NCBI RefSeq assembly: GCF_025024155.1 | Contig: NW_026251719.1 | Location: 248,001 to 312,000 of the forward strand | DNA: 64,000 nucleotides | Origin: Gamsiella multidivaricata | Taxonomy: Eukaryota; Mortierellomycota; Mortierellomycetes; Mortierellales; Mortierellaceae | Direction: 5' to 3' | In this document: positions 12,043 to 26,564 of the stretch, one piece after another | Numbering within the stretch: position 1 is the first letter of the stretch | Layout of the letters: each line of letters begins with the position of its first letter | Position numbers and translations under genes: made by a program | The notes under the pieces: generated by a model | Seen by the model: the letters and a program-made list of their open reading frames with translations, nothing else | Told to the model about the DNA's origin: nothing | Databases searched by the model: none

Positions 12043-12917
12043 GGATCCAGGTGATGTAGCCGCAACAACAAAAGACACCTGTCATAGTAACGCCTCCGAT
12101 TATGCTACAGTGCAACAACGTGAACAAGCAGGTGCATCAATGCAGCGCCACACCATGTGTGGGTCCATTGCAAACAAAGGCCCGAGCGAGCCCCCCCTTC
12201 CCTCCCACCATCGGATTCAGATTGGACGACCCCTATCTATCGATCGCTACGACGTACGCGTTCATGTCTTTGTCGCGATATCCTCTACTTTCTTTGTATC
12301 GCATCACACAACATCTGGTGTACAACACCCCTGACAGCGTCCGAGGCCATCTCAGCATCTCATCAACCTTGTATTCCTCATACAAACACACACACACACA
12401 CACATACAATGGAAGAAAAAAGTGTGCTCAAGGACAAGCCTTTACTACCACTTATTGCCTCTATTATACAAAAGTAGAAAACTGATACTAGAACCAACTC
12501 GGAGCCTACTGGTCACTATGAACAGTGAAATGTGTAGAGAGTGCTTTCGCGACCTCACGAGCCTTAAGGTAGGCCACCTATCCAATAATGTCCCCATGTC
12601 AACCCATTTACCATAACGTATTAAAATAAACTTCATGCCAAAAGACGATGGAGGAACCATATTTGATTCTAGTCGAGCTTTGATGAGACTGGTAGATATA
12701 GAATAGATGCTAAACGAATGGATGCAAGATGCAAAAGGTAAGGATGCGGACAGGAGTGAGATGATAGAGAGGGGGGTTATACATACAGCGGAAAAAAAAA
12801 AGATATAAAGAAGGTCGTCTAGGGTAAAGGGAAAAAGGGCCAGGTCTGATGTCGTGGGTCGTTGATAATAAGGGTAACTGGGGTGGTTGTTTGGGTCGTA
12901 TAACGAGTGTGGTCTGC

Positions 12918-15900
12918 TTATTCTTCTTCAAGCTCGTCCAGCTCCTCTTCGTTCTCCATGGCCTCGCCCTGTGAAGCAACTTCGTCTCCTCTGTACGGCC
13001 CTGCCTGCTCATGCCCTTCGTCAGTCGTGGCCACAGCCATCGCACCATCCTCTGCCATCTCTTCGTCACCTTTTCTCGACGCGTTCTCATCCTCCTCCTT
13101 GCGCGCCTCCAAATCTCCCTCAGTATCCTTAACAGCTGGGATACTGTCTTTACCGAAATCCACCCGACCCTCCGTTGACTCTGCAACGGTCGGCGACAAA
13201 GGACCACCGCACTTTGGCTTCAACGTCAATCCGAAATCGTCCGAGACAAACGAGGCCATAACGTTCGGTGGGATCAGGATTCTCCAGCCTGCAGTCTCGA
13301 CTCGAGTGAAGAGCGAATAATCAATTCCTTGCTCCTTCTGGTCTTCGAGCTCAACGTACGAGGACGCCTTCGCGACACTCAGTGCCTCGATCGTTGGTGA
13401 CGCTGCCGTGGGCCCCTCCATAGGCACTTGAACCCCTAGGCCGATCTTCTTGGATGACTCACTGTCTAACCCTACAACCTGCAGGCCTCTCACTGAGCCG
13501 GAGTGCTGCTGTCGGACAGCATTGGTGGCAGCAGCAACTACAACGGTCGCGGCAACCTCTGCTGCGGTAGCGGATGCCGAAGCGCTATCCACGCTGCCTT
13601 CATCCTCATCCGCCATACCTGAAACCGAGTCTGCCCGGCGTTTCTTGGAAGACCCAAATGCCACCTCATCGGGCGATACAGAGCGACGTCTTCCGAGGAT
13701 TGAGGTCGTCGAGCGCGTCAGAAGATTTGGCTGCGAAGCCGTGTGGCGCAGAGACCGCTGCAGTTGCCCTGGGACACCCTCGAGTCCCAAGAACATCGCA
13801 ACACGAGAGGGTTCAAAGGCCAGCTGATGACGGGGCTGCGTGATTTCGATTACGACTTTGGAACTCTTGCCGAGACACATCGCCATAGCGTCCGATGTAT
13901 CGAGCTTCGTGATCGAGGGTACAGTCTCGGTTTGGTCGGTGGGCGACATGGCGTTGGGGAAGCAGGTCAACTTGATCATGTTCCGGGACAGGGGGACGGA
14001 TGCGGGATTTCGAGAGGCTGACACACTCGTGCTGTAGAGAGTAGGATGGGAGCTCAGCCGAGTAAGGGACTGCCCAGTGTTGGGCTTCTTGTAGCCCTGG
14101 TGCACTCTTGCATAGGGCCCTGTTAAGGTTGAATAAAAAAAAACAACAACATACAAACGGCATAAGCATGCTAGATCATGGTCTGACGCGCCCCTCCAGA
14201 TCCATATTTAGACACTTACGGGCATCTGATTCCTCAGCTGAAAGATCATCGGGTGCATATGGATCCACAGCATCTGCTTCGGCTCGTTGGGGCTGCTGAT
14301 AGTAGGCAGAAAGTTGTGAGTCATGATGACGCGAATACGCATGGCGGTTACCACTGTCGCTTCCAAGAGACATCATCGATCGAGAAAAGCGCGCCGGGTC
14401 AGTTTGCGACGTTCGAGCACCCTGGACTGCTGCGCTCTGGGGCATCTCCATAGAGTCCTGGTTGTGCGTTAGAGTGGACGAATAAGGCGACGTGAACATC
14501 TTGTTGGAGCTGTGTCGCATTGTGCTTGCGTTCAGCCTCTCGTACTTTTCGCAGTGCTGGTAGCTGAACTCGTCGATCTGGCTCGCACGACGGTCAAACT
14601 GATGAGCGAAAGTACCAGGAATTGGAGGGGGAAGCTGCCCGAATGAACGCTGGCTGCTTGGGTGTGGTTGACTCATTCTTCGCTGGTAATACGACGCAGG
14701 AGAGCTGGCCTCCTCATATCGGTTACCCGATCCAGGCAACAATCCCATTTGTGGTGTATCGGGCTGTCCTAGCGCATGGTGTAGCGGCTCGTGACCAGGC
14801 GGGGAGCTGGAAGTAGACGACATGGCCGGTGAGCGAGCATCACCTGAGTGTCCAAGAGGGGCCAGCTTACTGGAGGATGAAGGCTGCAATGCCGCAGGGT
14901 AGGAGAATCGTCTTTCCATAGTCTCAGGCCTGGGATGAACACTGCCATAGTATTGAGCCGACTCTCTGCGCATGACCTGACGTTGCGGAAGACGCTGTTG
15001 CAGCTGTTGTTGAGCCTGATACTGCGGACTCCGCGATGAGTAACCATGGCTAGCGTTGTAATGTTCTTGCTGCTCCAAATACTTTTGGTGACGCTGTTGA
15101 CCGAAGTTCGGATGAGAGTGCGAATGGTGAAGTTTTTGACCTTGTCGAGTAGCTGCGTTCAAAGAGCTGGAAGAATGCCCTGTTGGCGTAAGAGCCCCGT
15201 GGCTAAAAGTAGAATGCGCACGGTAAAGGCGAGTATCGTCGCTCTCCAAGGGAGGTGTTCCCGGGACCTGAAGATGATTCGAAGGCGGCGGCATGGTCGA
15301 CTCTTCATTGTCCGTCATGGGTGACTCTTTGCCAGCTGCTGATGGTCGATGATATTGTAGTTGAGCGAAAGGCCGTCGGTTTGATGCTTCCTGTGGAGAG
15401 CGCCGATCGTCGACGGGGTGGGGATGACCCCCATTGATATTCATCTCCTCATAGCTCTGCTGATTTTCTAATTCCATGGAGCCCTCGCGAGCTTGGCATT
15501 CACCGAGCTGCTGAGGTCTCCCTGTCGTGACACCATCTTCATTCTTGTGCGACGGTCGACGAGATGTCTTAGTCGCGTGTGGCGGCGGTAATGCAAGAAT
15601 ATTTTCGGAAGACCCGTTTGCGGGCTTGGCAGAAGTGGGCGTAGTAGAGTCCGGCAAGGTGTGTCCATAGACGACGCTTGCGATCATGTTACGGATCTTG
15701 GACTCGCTGTACGACTTGTTGCAGATGAGACTCATCGATACCGGGGGCCTGCACTTGAATCTTAAGTTGCCGTCTTGATAAGGTGGACAAGGAAAGGTTA
15801 GGTTACTATATTGTAGAGCATTGACCAACATCGCAATAATGTTCGGAGCCTTACCTGACATGCCATCTCGCTGGATTGTATTGCGAGAAAAGCACTTGGC

Positions 15901-16710
15901 ACACGGGATCAAATTCCTGTACTGTTTAAACAATGCGATTGTCTCTTCCTGTAAGGCGGATCGGGGCAGGGTAGCGGTCATTGTTCGTAAAGAGGATCGT
16001 CTCGATGAGGGGGCTGTTACGCCACTGTTTGATGTTAGGGGTGCACTTGTTGGTGTAGAAGCTGTCATAGGCGAAGGCGTAACTGGGTTCGAGGTTCGGG
16101 AACTCTGACCGATCGAACCAGGGGATGTATCGACAGCCAGATGTGCTCTGCCTTGATACGGCGACGATTGAGACGTTTGTTCGTCCTCCATATTCTCTGC
16201 ATGGGCTATCGAGGAGCTTTGCGTCGATTGATCCGAGTCGATGGGTGCCGCCTTGACGTTCTCGTATGTCATGACAATATCAGGGGCATTCATCTGTTGC
16301 GGTGGTGAGGAAGTAGGGGGGTAGCGGTCCAACGACTTTGACTTGACGAGTTGCTGAGGCTGCTGAGGCCAGGAATTTCCAATAGAGGGCAAAGAGGAGT
16401 GATGTGGTGCAGATGATTGGGGCCTAGAAGAATAGGAGTTTAATGATGGCCCAGATGTGAAGGGGTGAACAGGGACGTCGACAGCGTAATCCATGTCGTG
16501 GTTATCGTGCATGGGCGCGCATCTAACCATGCCATCAGGTTCATTATCCTTCGTTTGAGACCTCAGAGTATGATCGTTAAGGCCGCTGGGATTGATGCTC
16601 TGACGACTTATCATAGGAGATGCAGACTTTTGAGGAGAGTGTTCTGGCCTGGCACTGTTAGTGTCGGTGAGTGGGCTGGATATTGAGGGGTGCGGCAAGG
16701 CAGACAGCAT
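12918..16710 (-). CDS. Large disordered nuclear-type regulator with a zinc-ribbon-like motif, about 1203 residues
   Basis: Three exons read leftward: 16710–15855, 15773–14220 and 14119–12918, all joined in phase 1 (donors GTAAGG and GTAAGT). The first intron is 81 nt, free of stops and in frame, so unspliced RNA would also be open. Splicing it creates a compact cysteine motif (about residues 265–310): CAKC, then RDGMSDGNLRFKC, RPPVSMSLIC, NKSYSESKIRNMI. The spacing is C-x2-C-x19-C-x9-C, like transposase or transcription-factor zinc ribbons. The rest is Ser/Pro/Gln/His-rich and disordered, with a basic patch (SSKKRRAD), a later folded-looking block (SSKVVIEITQPRHQLAFEPS), GWRILIPPNVMASFVSDDFG, and an acidic C-terminus (EEELDELEEE). 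A nuclear transcription or chromatin role is inferred; no family name is assigned. Confidence 0.75.
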
Positions 16711-19700
16711 GTAGTGGATGTGAGCGCGAAAGGAGTTGTTGGATGCGTTGGTAGGATCTACGGATGCGCGTAGGTGGACGTGAGATGAAAAGAGGGGGGT
16801 GAGACGTCGGGATGGAGTAGACTTTAAGCGTGTTAGATGTGTTTGCTTGAAGGGAAACTATGTAGAGAAGGGAAGGTGGAAATGGAGGTGGATCGAGGGT
16901 GCCTTTTAAATACGTAAGCCGAAGACAGAAAGACTGAAGGGCAGAAGAGGTGGGAAGAGAAACTAAGAGAAACTAAGAGAAAAGAACAGGCTGGTTAGGA
17001 TCGGAAGAGGGGCAGAAGCTGGTTCGTCGGTCGGAGGGACGCGTCTGTGGGGGTGTGTGAGGACACTGTCCAATGTAATGCATGCAAATGATTGGAGCAC
17101 AGACAGAACGGAGAACCAAGGATGTGTTTAATGAAACGAGAAGGGCTGCTCCGGGAAGTAGGAATGTAATCATCTTGGTATTGGGTAATGCCGCCGCCGG
17201 TGATGATTTAAGGGACCGCGCAGTGGAATTCTTTATAATTGTTCATGGCTGACACCACCATCGCCACCGAGGTGCAAGGCAAAGTATTGCGGTTCAAAGG
17301 TAAAACGCAGAAAGGAACAGCAACAGCAACGGCAACAGCTAGAGCACCAGCAGCATCACCATACGCAGGTAGCCCACGGAAGGTCAAGCATGCTAAGACA
17401 TACATGCAAAGCTTTCAAAGGCCTCCCTATTTCTTTCCTGCTCAATCGGTGTCGTAGTTCCCTTGCATTCTGCTCACACCTCCCATTTCACCATACAGAC
17501 GGGGCATTATACATATTTAAAAGCGGGGGAGGGATGACTGTATGCTCCAAGAAAGTGGCAGAGAGCCAAAAGAGCTTCAAGGTACTGTCACCGTGGTTTG
17601 AGCCCTCCTTACCTTGGGTGCCTATGGGCGTAGTGTGCATCGACCAAGAGTCTCTAAAAATATTGAGTGATGAAATGGAAGGACCTGGATATGAGCATGG
17701 AAGGAGCAAGGTCCCTGTTATGGTCTATTTATATTGCAGAGGTGTAAAGTGTCTGTGCGATGTCTATGCGAAGGACTTGGCGCGAAAGTATAGCGCTGTG
17801 CTAACGCTGGAAGGCAGGGAAAGGTATCTCCGCGCGCGAGTATGGGTCGTGCACTCCCCGTTCATGAATCGGGGGTTATTCACACATAGTAGAGCACATG
17901 CGGTACCCATACAAGGGCGCGGATCAAGTTACAGACCAACCACGCACCCCGGATCCCAAGAAGCAACGTGAAGGAGAGGACCTATGGAGAGGGGAGGCGG
18001 GGCGGATGGACAAGGAGAAGACCAAAAAAAATGAGAGCGCTGGTGGAAAGGAAAGGTGGATTTTAAAAAGGAGGTGTCCAGCCTTAAGCACGAACTGTCG
18101 AATGGTCAATGAAAGGGGACCGGGATGACGGAATGGGGCAGCAGCGTGCCTTTTCATAGAGCAACACGCTCAAACACCCTTCAGCAAAGACTGAAGAGGG
18201 AGGGAGGGAGGGGGGTATAATAGTGGATTGGGTTGGAAGGGATTAGGTTGGCCCGGTTAGAGAGAAAGTGGTCCTTATCAATCAGATATGTCTGAGTAGC
18301 GAGCACAGGATATGGCTACTTTTTTCTTGTGAGGATGCACGCGCGTTTGATGGAGATCGTCTCCGGAGAAAAAAAAGGTAGATGGAAGAGCGTGGGCCTT
18401 TGCGACAGGATCGAACGCGAGAGGATGGTCAGTGCTTTTTTTTTTTTTTACCTTTTATGAAGCCCGAATTATCTGGGACGCGTTAACAAAACGACAGAAT
18501 GAGGTGTAAACAGTCTAGGGAAGTGCTCACTGCACCAATTTAAACGGTTGTTGCTGTGGCAAAGCAGGACTTCAGACAGAGGAATGGTCTGATGGATTTG
18601 GTTCGCGAAGGGCTCCTTGTTAGGCGGGGCTGCTGTAGAAGCCGTGGGATAGGAGAGGAGAACGGTAGGGGAGGCGACGATGGCGTCCTTGGATAGATGT
18701 CTGTATAAATGCAGTGGAAGCAGATCGTCTTCAATGACACTATTTCTTTTTTATTAAGCAGGATGGAGACTAGATATATATATACGCGTCTTGTGCCCCA
18801 TCCCCGATAGCGGTCAGGGAATAAAGGCATAGGACCGTAGGGACGTGCTACGCGCTGCAAGCGGTGAGCAACGACTGCCACTTGCGTCGACACGAAAGAG
18901 GACCTTAGGTGTGCTCCTCTTCCCTTGATTTCTCTTGCTTTCTGCCATTGCCCTTGCCCTGACTATCGCCTAATCCCCCCGGCCTGCTATCCGCTGTCTC
19001 CTGCACTTTTGTTTGTATCTCTTAATATGAAATCCCCGCAGCAGCGTACGGTGCAGCAATACATGAGGTAATAAAGGGCGCCAATTGTCAGCATAGCACT
19101 CCTTTCACTCGTATAGGGCCCTTTTAGGGTACATAAACACAACAAGAAAACACAAGGCGTTATGGCTCGTGCGCAGCATACTTTTTTTGGTGGTGGGATG
19201 GATGCATTGCTAATTATAGGGGGGCTGGGAAAAGAGGGCATGTAGGGGGCAGGCGGACCGATTGGGTGCTTAAGCCATGGATAAGAGGAGACATGGTATC
19301 TGCCTTTCTACGACCCCTCAATCTGTATTCTGCATGTCCTGTGGGTGTAAAGGTGTGTACAGCCCCTTCAAACATCTAAGATAGCATGAGCATGTTCGGC
19401 ATGTTCGGCAGGGTGAACGGAAGGAACTAATGGAGCCGCCAAATCCCACATTCTTATGCAAAGCACCAAAAAAAGCTAAATTACCACCCTTCCCCCTTGC
19501 TCAGATACCCACAGACGGATAGTGGATATGGAAAAAGAAAATCTTCCGGAGCCCAGTAAAGAAAGGGGACCTGCATCGCAAGGCCTTGTCGCATATAGTC
19601 CGCACGTGTCCCTATCTCTAAGAATACATTCCAGCCATGGGCACGAAGAATGAAAAAGCTAGACTAGGGTGCGAAGTGCCAGCCCCTAGATTCCTTGGCG

Positions 19701-20109
19701 AGGTCGTCTTCCGCTGGGACAAAGGCAAGAGCGATCCACAATTTCGGCTCATTCTCGGAACGCGTTTGTTTGACGCGACCAAAAGAACGACGCGTCAAGG
19801 AATGGCGTTCACGACAGAGAATGTGAGCCAATGGTGGGAGCACAAGGCTGGGTCTACAAGCAGGCCACATATGGCAAGCAGATAGTCATTGAGGTCGTTC
19901 TTTGCATGCGCGCCGCCTACAAGCACGCCGTATCACGTCCATGATTTGATTTGATTTGGAGCGTCCATATCTCAATTAAGGTTCACAAATAGCCCGCGTC
20001 ATGCGGCGGAACTTTGGTTGCGCAAGGTCGACATCCTCTACCGCATCACTCCATCCTCTCCTCAATCCCATTCCTCTCTCATTCCCCACCATCCAGCAAG
20101 CAAGGAAGC
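16711..20109. promoter_or_regulatory. Long divergent gene-free region
   Basis: About 3.4 kb separate the start of the large minus-strand regulator from the next plus-strand gene. It holds purine-rich stretches, a T13 run near 18440 and several chance open frames (for example 17390–17971 and 19637–19885) without recognisable content. Regulators with long upstream regions often have complex promoters, so this is best read as regulatory or untranslated sequence. No specific element is recognised. Confidence 0.35.
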
Positions 20110-21366
20110 ATGGCGGACTCAGCAATACCGACCCTGTTCAGCCAATTCTGCTTCTTCAAGAGCCTCTCGTACTCGCTCTACGAGTACGACTGGTACAACT
20201 TTGTAGAACAATGGCAGGCCATGGTCGCCGTCAACGCGCCTATCCCAGAGTTCACCCACAACCTCGTCCCCTTCTTCTCAAATGCTCGAAGGCTCATACC
20301 TGTCTTTCACCGCTACTTGAGCTTTGCTCGTCAGGTAAGGGCATGGAAACCGTCGCAAAGACTGAACAGGAATACGATGTCCATAGCACATTTGTCTTTT
20401 TTCTTTTGGGAAGGGGGTAAGCGGCTACCCAGGTTCATCTTCTGACACCAATCATTATTACCATATCATTCTTTTTTAGGATGCCGAGTTCTTGAATACG
20501 TTGACAAATGTCTTGATGTCGACCCCGCTGATGATCAAAGTCCAAGAGATCCTGCGGTCCCCGAGTTTGTTCCAGAACTATGTTTCCGCACTCAAGCTCG
20601 ACAATCCCTCGGCATCTCATACACAGGTTATGCAGTCCATCCAGGCCTTCCTCTCAGCCCTACCAGCTCCGACCCGACTCCGGATCCAACGAGCCTTTGC
20701 AGAAGCAGAGGCATCCGATTCAATGGGTAATCGATACCGCAAAAAAAGCGAGCGTACTCCTCGAAGGAACTCGGCACGATACAGCACTCGGACCAAAAAA
20801 AAAAAAAAAACTAACATGCGCTTCGTTGCTTTTGCTTATTATTATCGGTAGGCTTGTCTACATTGACACTGGAGACCGTCTTTCAGCTGCTTCGCTCTGA
20901 CACCCAGCTCTATATCGACGTCCTCACAACGCTGCAGCTTAACCAGACACGCAATATGCCCTGGGATACAGTGGTCTCCAAGATCAGGGGCATCGTAACC
21001 GCGAAGAAACCCTATATCTGGTCAGACATGGACCAATTCCTCAAACAACTTCACTGGGGTCATTACCAGGTTGATTATGGCTACCAGGACGACGCATCCT
21101 ATGGCGAGGGGCACTATGGCGACTATGGCGAATACGAAAACGATGATATCGTGGAGAGGGTCGAAGGTGTGGATTATTATCCGGATGAGCAGGACGAGAG
21201 GGAATTCGGGCGGTTCGGTAGCGATATGCAGGGAACGAGCACCAGCACGGGGGGTGTCAAGGCGGCGCAGAAGTTCGAGGGAGGCTCTCAGGATGGCAGG
21301 AGCTTGGGTGACCAGTTCTCCAAGATGACAGTTGCAGATAAGCGTCCTGTCGTCGCGACGTTCTAG
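20110..21366 (+). CDS. Unknown protein, three exons, 328 residues
   Basis: Exons 20110–20334, 20480–20726 and 20852–21366 join in consistent phases (donors GTAAGG and GTAATC, acceptors TTTTTAG and CGGTAG). The second intron contains a run of 17 A. The product begins MADSAIPTLFSQFC and is helical and hydrophobic for about 240 residues, with aromatic patches (YEYDWYNFVEQWQAM, LIPVFHRYLSFARQ) and two similar-looking helical blocks (STPLMIKVQEILRSPSLFQ, LLRSDTQLYIDVLTTLQL). This suggests a repeated helical domain. The tail (residues about 240–280) is rich in Gly, Tyr and acidic residues. No transmembrane segment or catalytic motif stands out, and I do not recognise the family. It is convergent with SLX1. 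Confidence 0.7.
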
Positions 21367-21670
21367 TGGGCGAGGAAAAAAAAACGAACGAAACATTGTA
21401 GACAAACGGAAGAGACGACCGACACTTTTCAGCAATATTTTTTTGTTTTCTTTTTCTTTTTCTTTTTCTTTTTCTTTTATTAATAATCTCAGAGAACAGC
21501 AGTACAGATACAAATCAGCTACTCCGGCGCTCTTTGCATGGCAGGATGGGTCTTCAACAAAACAGCAACTCGTTACTTAAAAACAGAAGCGACATCGTCC
21601 AGTATTCGTCTCGTCTCGGTTTCAGCCCAAGACGACACCCTCAACAACAACACCAATTCTCGAAACTACC

Positions 21671-21702
<32 letters not shown>

Positions 21703-21779
21703 CTGTATTCTAGGCCTCGTTCTATTCTTCAAGCGACCTTTCTTTCATATTGCTTGTCCTGTGTACTTTTAACATCGTG

Positions 21780-21815
<36 letters not shown>

Positions 21816-21821
21816 CTTCTT
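21367..21821. repeat. Convergent spacer with CTTTT repeats and two poly(A) runs
   Basis: Between two convergent genes lie a (CTTTT)n tract at about 21448–21478 and two uninterrupted A runs, 21671–21699 (29 nt) and 21783–21812 (30 nt). Clean A runs this long are unstable in replication and sequencing, so their exact lengths are uncertain. No gene is seen. Confidence 0.7.
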
Positions 21822-22258
21822 TCATGGTGAAGAAAATGGATTCGAGAGATCAAAGTGAAATGATAAAGATGATGATGCATTGCCGGTATCAATATCCCGC
21901 TTCGATTCTGCTGTGGAGGCAAGGGCCTCTCGTCGGGTATTCATAGATCGTATCATGCGCGCCCAGTCCAGTTCGCCGCTGCATATTCGGCACCTGCCTT
22001 TGGTGGGGAGTAGCAGGTGCTCGGGAGCAGGGTCCTTATCTTTAGAAGCGTACCCGTCCTTGGAAAACTGGATTGTCTGGCGTTTGGCTGTACCCGAGTT
22101 TGGTGGCGTAGATTTCTCTTGAGATATCATGGATGTTGCCATGCATCCCAGATGTCCGATCATGACGCAGTCGATTTGAGTATTGCTGCAGGACAGGAAG
22201 CTTGATGGATCCTATGATTGGAACACCCACACTTAAGTTAATATACTAGATAGATTCC

Positions 22259-22291
<33 letters not shown>

Positions 22292-23645
22292 AGCGATGGA
22301 TACGGTGTGGGACCTTACATTATAGTCGATGGCCTTGTTGCAGATCAAACATTTGGACCGGGCCTTACGGAAATGCTCATACGTATCTAGTTCTCGCGCT
22401 TTCACTTGTTCTTGCACCGCGTACAATAAACGTTAGCAGCCCACTTATGAAAGCCAATTTTTTTTTCCTGAAAAAAAAAAAAAAAAAAAAGAAAAGTAAG
22501 GAGGTACGGTCTCCAAATAAACCCTTATCCTTACTGTATTGGAGTCCGTGGTCAGAGAAAAGGTGCGCCAAATCCTGCAGAGCTCCGTTGTCCATGACAA
22601 TATCCCGTCGGACCAAACTCTTTTGGGTGTTCCTGTGATTGCACTCCATTTCTAACCACAGCTTCAGCACCTCGGAATCCATGATGTACACAGACAGGGG
22701 CCACCGTGCCCACGAAGGTCGTCTCACCATGGTGTGGACGACACATACTTTGTCCTTAACGAGGACTGGCGGACGCCCCCTCTGGGGTTTGCTGGAGGTT
22801 GAGGACGCAACAGGTTCTGGGGTCGTAGGGGTATTGGACTGTGTTGAAGAGGCTAAAGTTGGCTGCTTATTGAATTGACGGGATCGCTCTGGGTTCTGCC
22901 AGGCCCACTCGAACTAGGTCATCCAAAAAATAAGAAATAAAACGGTACCATGTCATTTCAGTGCAAGTCCTATTGAAACTTGTCAATACGGACTACGTTG
23001 ATTCCTTCCCCCCTCCAAAAAAAAAAAAAAAAAAAAGAAAAAGCAGTTGGTACCTGAAGAGCCGCAAGTTTGGTAGGAAAGCCGTGTACAAGCATCGCCA
23101 TTTTCCTATTATTGATACGCAAAAGGACGTCTTGATCGTCAACATTGTACTCCCCCAAAAGTGCGTAAAAAAAAAAAAAAAAAAAAAGGGAGAGAGAGAG
23201 AGATAAAATAGGCTGCTGTTGTACTGTACCACGGTCTTTTTTTGTTGGTCTTCTTAGCTCCTTGGGTTAAGTCACCGTTATGTTGACGCAGGCGTTTGAT
23301 CGGATTGGGTGTGCTTCCTACGTATCCGTGTGTCCTGTACCGAGGGACCGTTGACGCCAGTAAGTAGCAGCAGTAGAATGGAACCAGGGGATCCCTGTCC
23401 TTTTCCGGTTCAGTCGTGGTATCCATTCTCTGTGCCTGTATAGGATCCTGTCCCTGTTCCTGTTCCTGTTCCTGTCCATCTTCATCTTCATATTCCAAGT
23501 TGTTCGATCTGTTGCTGCTGCTTTTGGTGCTCTGCTGTGCCGATGCTACTGAATATGTGCCACGTGCAGGCTTGCGTCCAGAAATTTCGAAATCTTCATC
23601 ATCGCCGAGAACCACTATGGAAGCCCTTCTCTTCTGGATCAGCAT
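21822..23645 (-). CDS. SLX1: Structure-specific endonuclease subunit SLX1
   Basis: SLX1 is the catalytic subunit of the SLX1–SLX4 nuclease, which cuts branched DNA such as 5' flaps and Holliday junctions in the nucleus. Five exons close in phase: 23645–23230, 23105–23054, 22913–22535, 22410–22319 and 22211–21822, giving 442 residues. The GIY-YIG domain (from about residue 90) shows [39 protein letters not shown] and [14 protein letters not shown], then FEWAWQNPE. The C-terminal RING/PHD-type zinc finger is present ([32 protein letters not shown]). Residues 1–88 form an unusual acidic, Gln-rich extension beginning with a SUMO-interaction-like motif ([10 protein letters not shown]). All four introns carry A/T homopolymers. 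The start at 23645 is the first ATG before the motif block; an ATG upstream in the same open frame (24068) is possible but gives an unlikely peptide. Confidence 0.93.
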
Positions 23646-24173
23646 GGTTCGTTCAGGGTTCAGGGTTTGGGGACAGGGGCAGTTCAAGGAAGAAGATTTG
23701 CCGCCAAAAATTGAGGCCTTCCGAAAGAGACACCGTGACTGTTCATAGTACAACTGGTACCTGGATTTCCCCAGTTGAGTGCCCGAATATGTGCCAAAGC
23801 TCGGTCCGTGGTGGGGGACACCGGAGGTGCCGGTTGAAGCAGAAGTATGTATGTCTAGATAAAGAGAATACGTGGAATACCAAAACTCAAAGCAGCAAAC
23901 CTGCGTGGATATGATGTTACGCGGGAAACGGTTGAGTAAAGGAAAAGACGACCTTGTGCCTGCCATGGCCGTTTGCGTCCAACTCCTTGCCAGGCTCGTC
24001 CCAGATATCTCGTTCATGTGACATTGTGCAGCTTGAGGGGCTCGGCACTCTATCCAACGCCTCCACATAAAGCTTCATATGGGGTATATGCCTCCCTTGA
24101 ACGCATAGCACTGCTTTCATTACCATACATCCTTCTGCATCCCAACTTGTTCATCACGCAGTTCTAATACCAA
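23646..24173. promoter_or_regulatory. Divergent promoter region shared by SLX1 and the UBC1-type E2
   Basis: The two start codons are 528 bp apart and point away from each other. The open frame that continues upstream of the SLX1 ATG on the minus strand lacks conserved content and is treated as leader. No known element is recognised. Confidence 0.4.

Positions 24174-26564
<2,391 letters not shown>

Larger units (their letters stand above)
8761..12917. other. Long gene-poor upstream region of the membrane-protein gene
   Basis: This stretch probably holds the first exon(s) of the seven-helix gene (candidate ATG at 9174 on the minus strand) and its promoter. It also holds two short tandem repeats listed separately and the 3' flank of the next minus-strand gene. 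Open frames at 9636–9995, 11153–11584, 11470–11943 and 12102–12485 have no recognisable motif and mutually incompatible frames, so I do not call genes. A non-coding transcript cannot be excluded. Confidence 0.4.

Noticed and set aside
17390..17971. A 193-residue plus-strand open frame in the spacer upstream of the large regulator
   Set aside because: No domain, no coding-like hydrophobic pattern, and competing frames on both strands; it is probably chance.
19637..19885. An 82-residue frame beginning MGTKNEKARLGCEVP
   Set aside because: It looks slightly protein-like but is short, isolated and without a homologous feature I can name; no splice partner was found.
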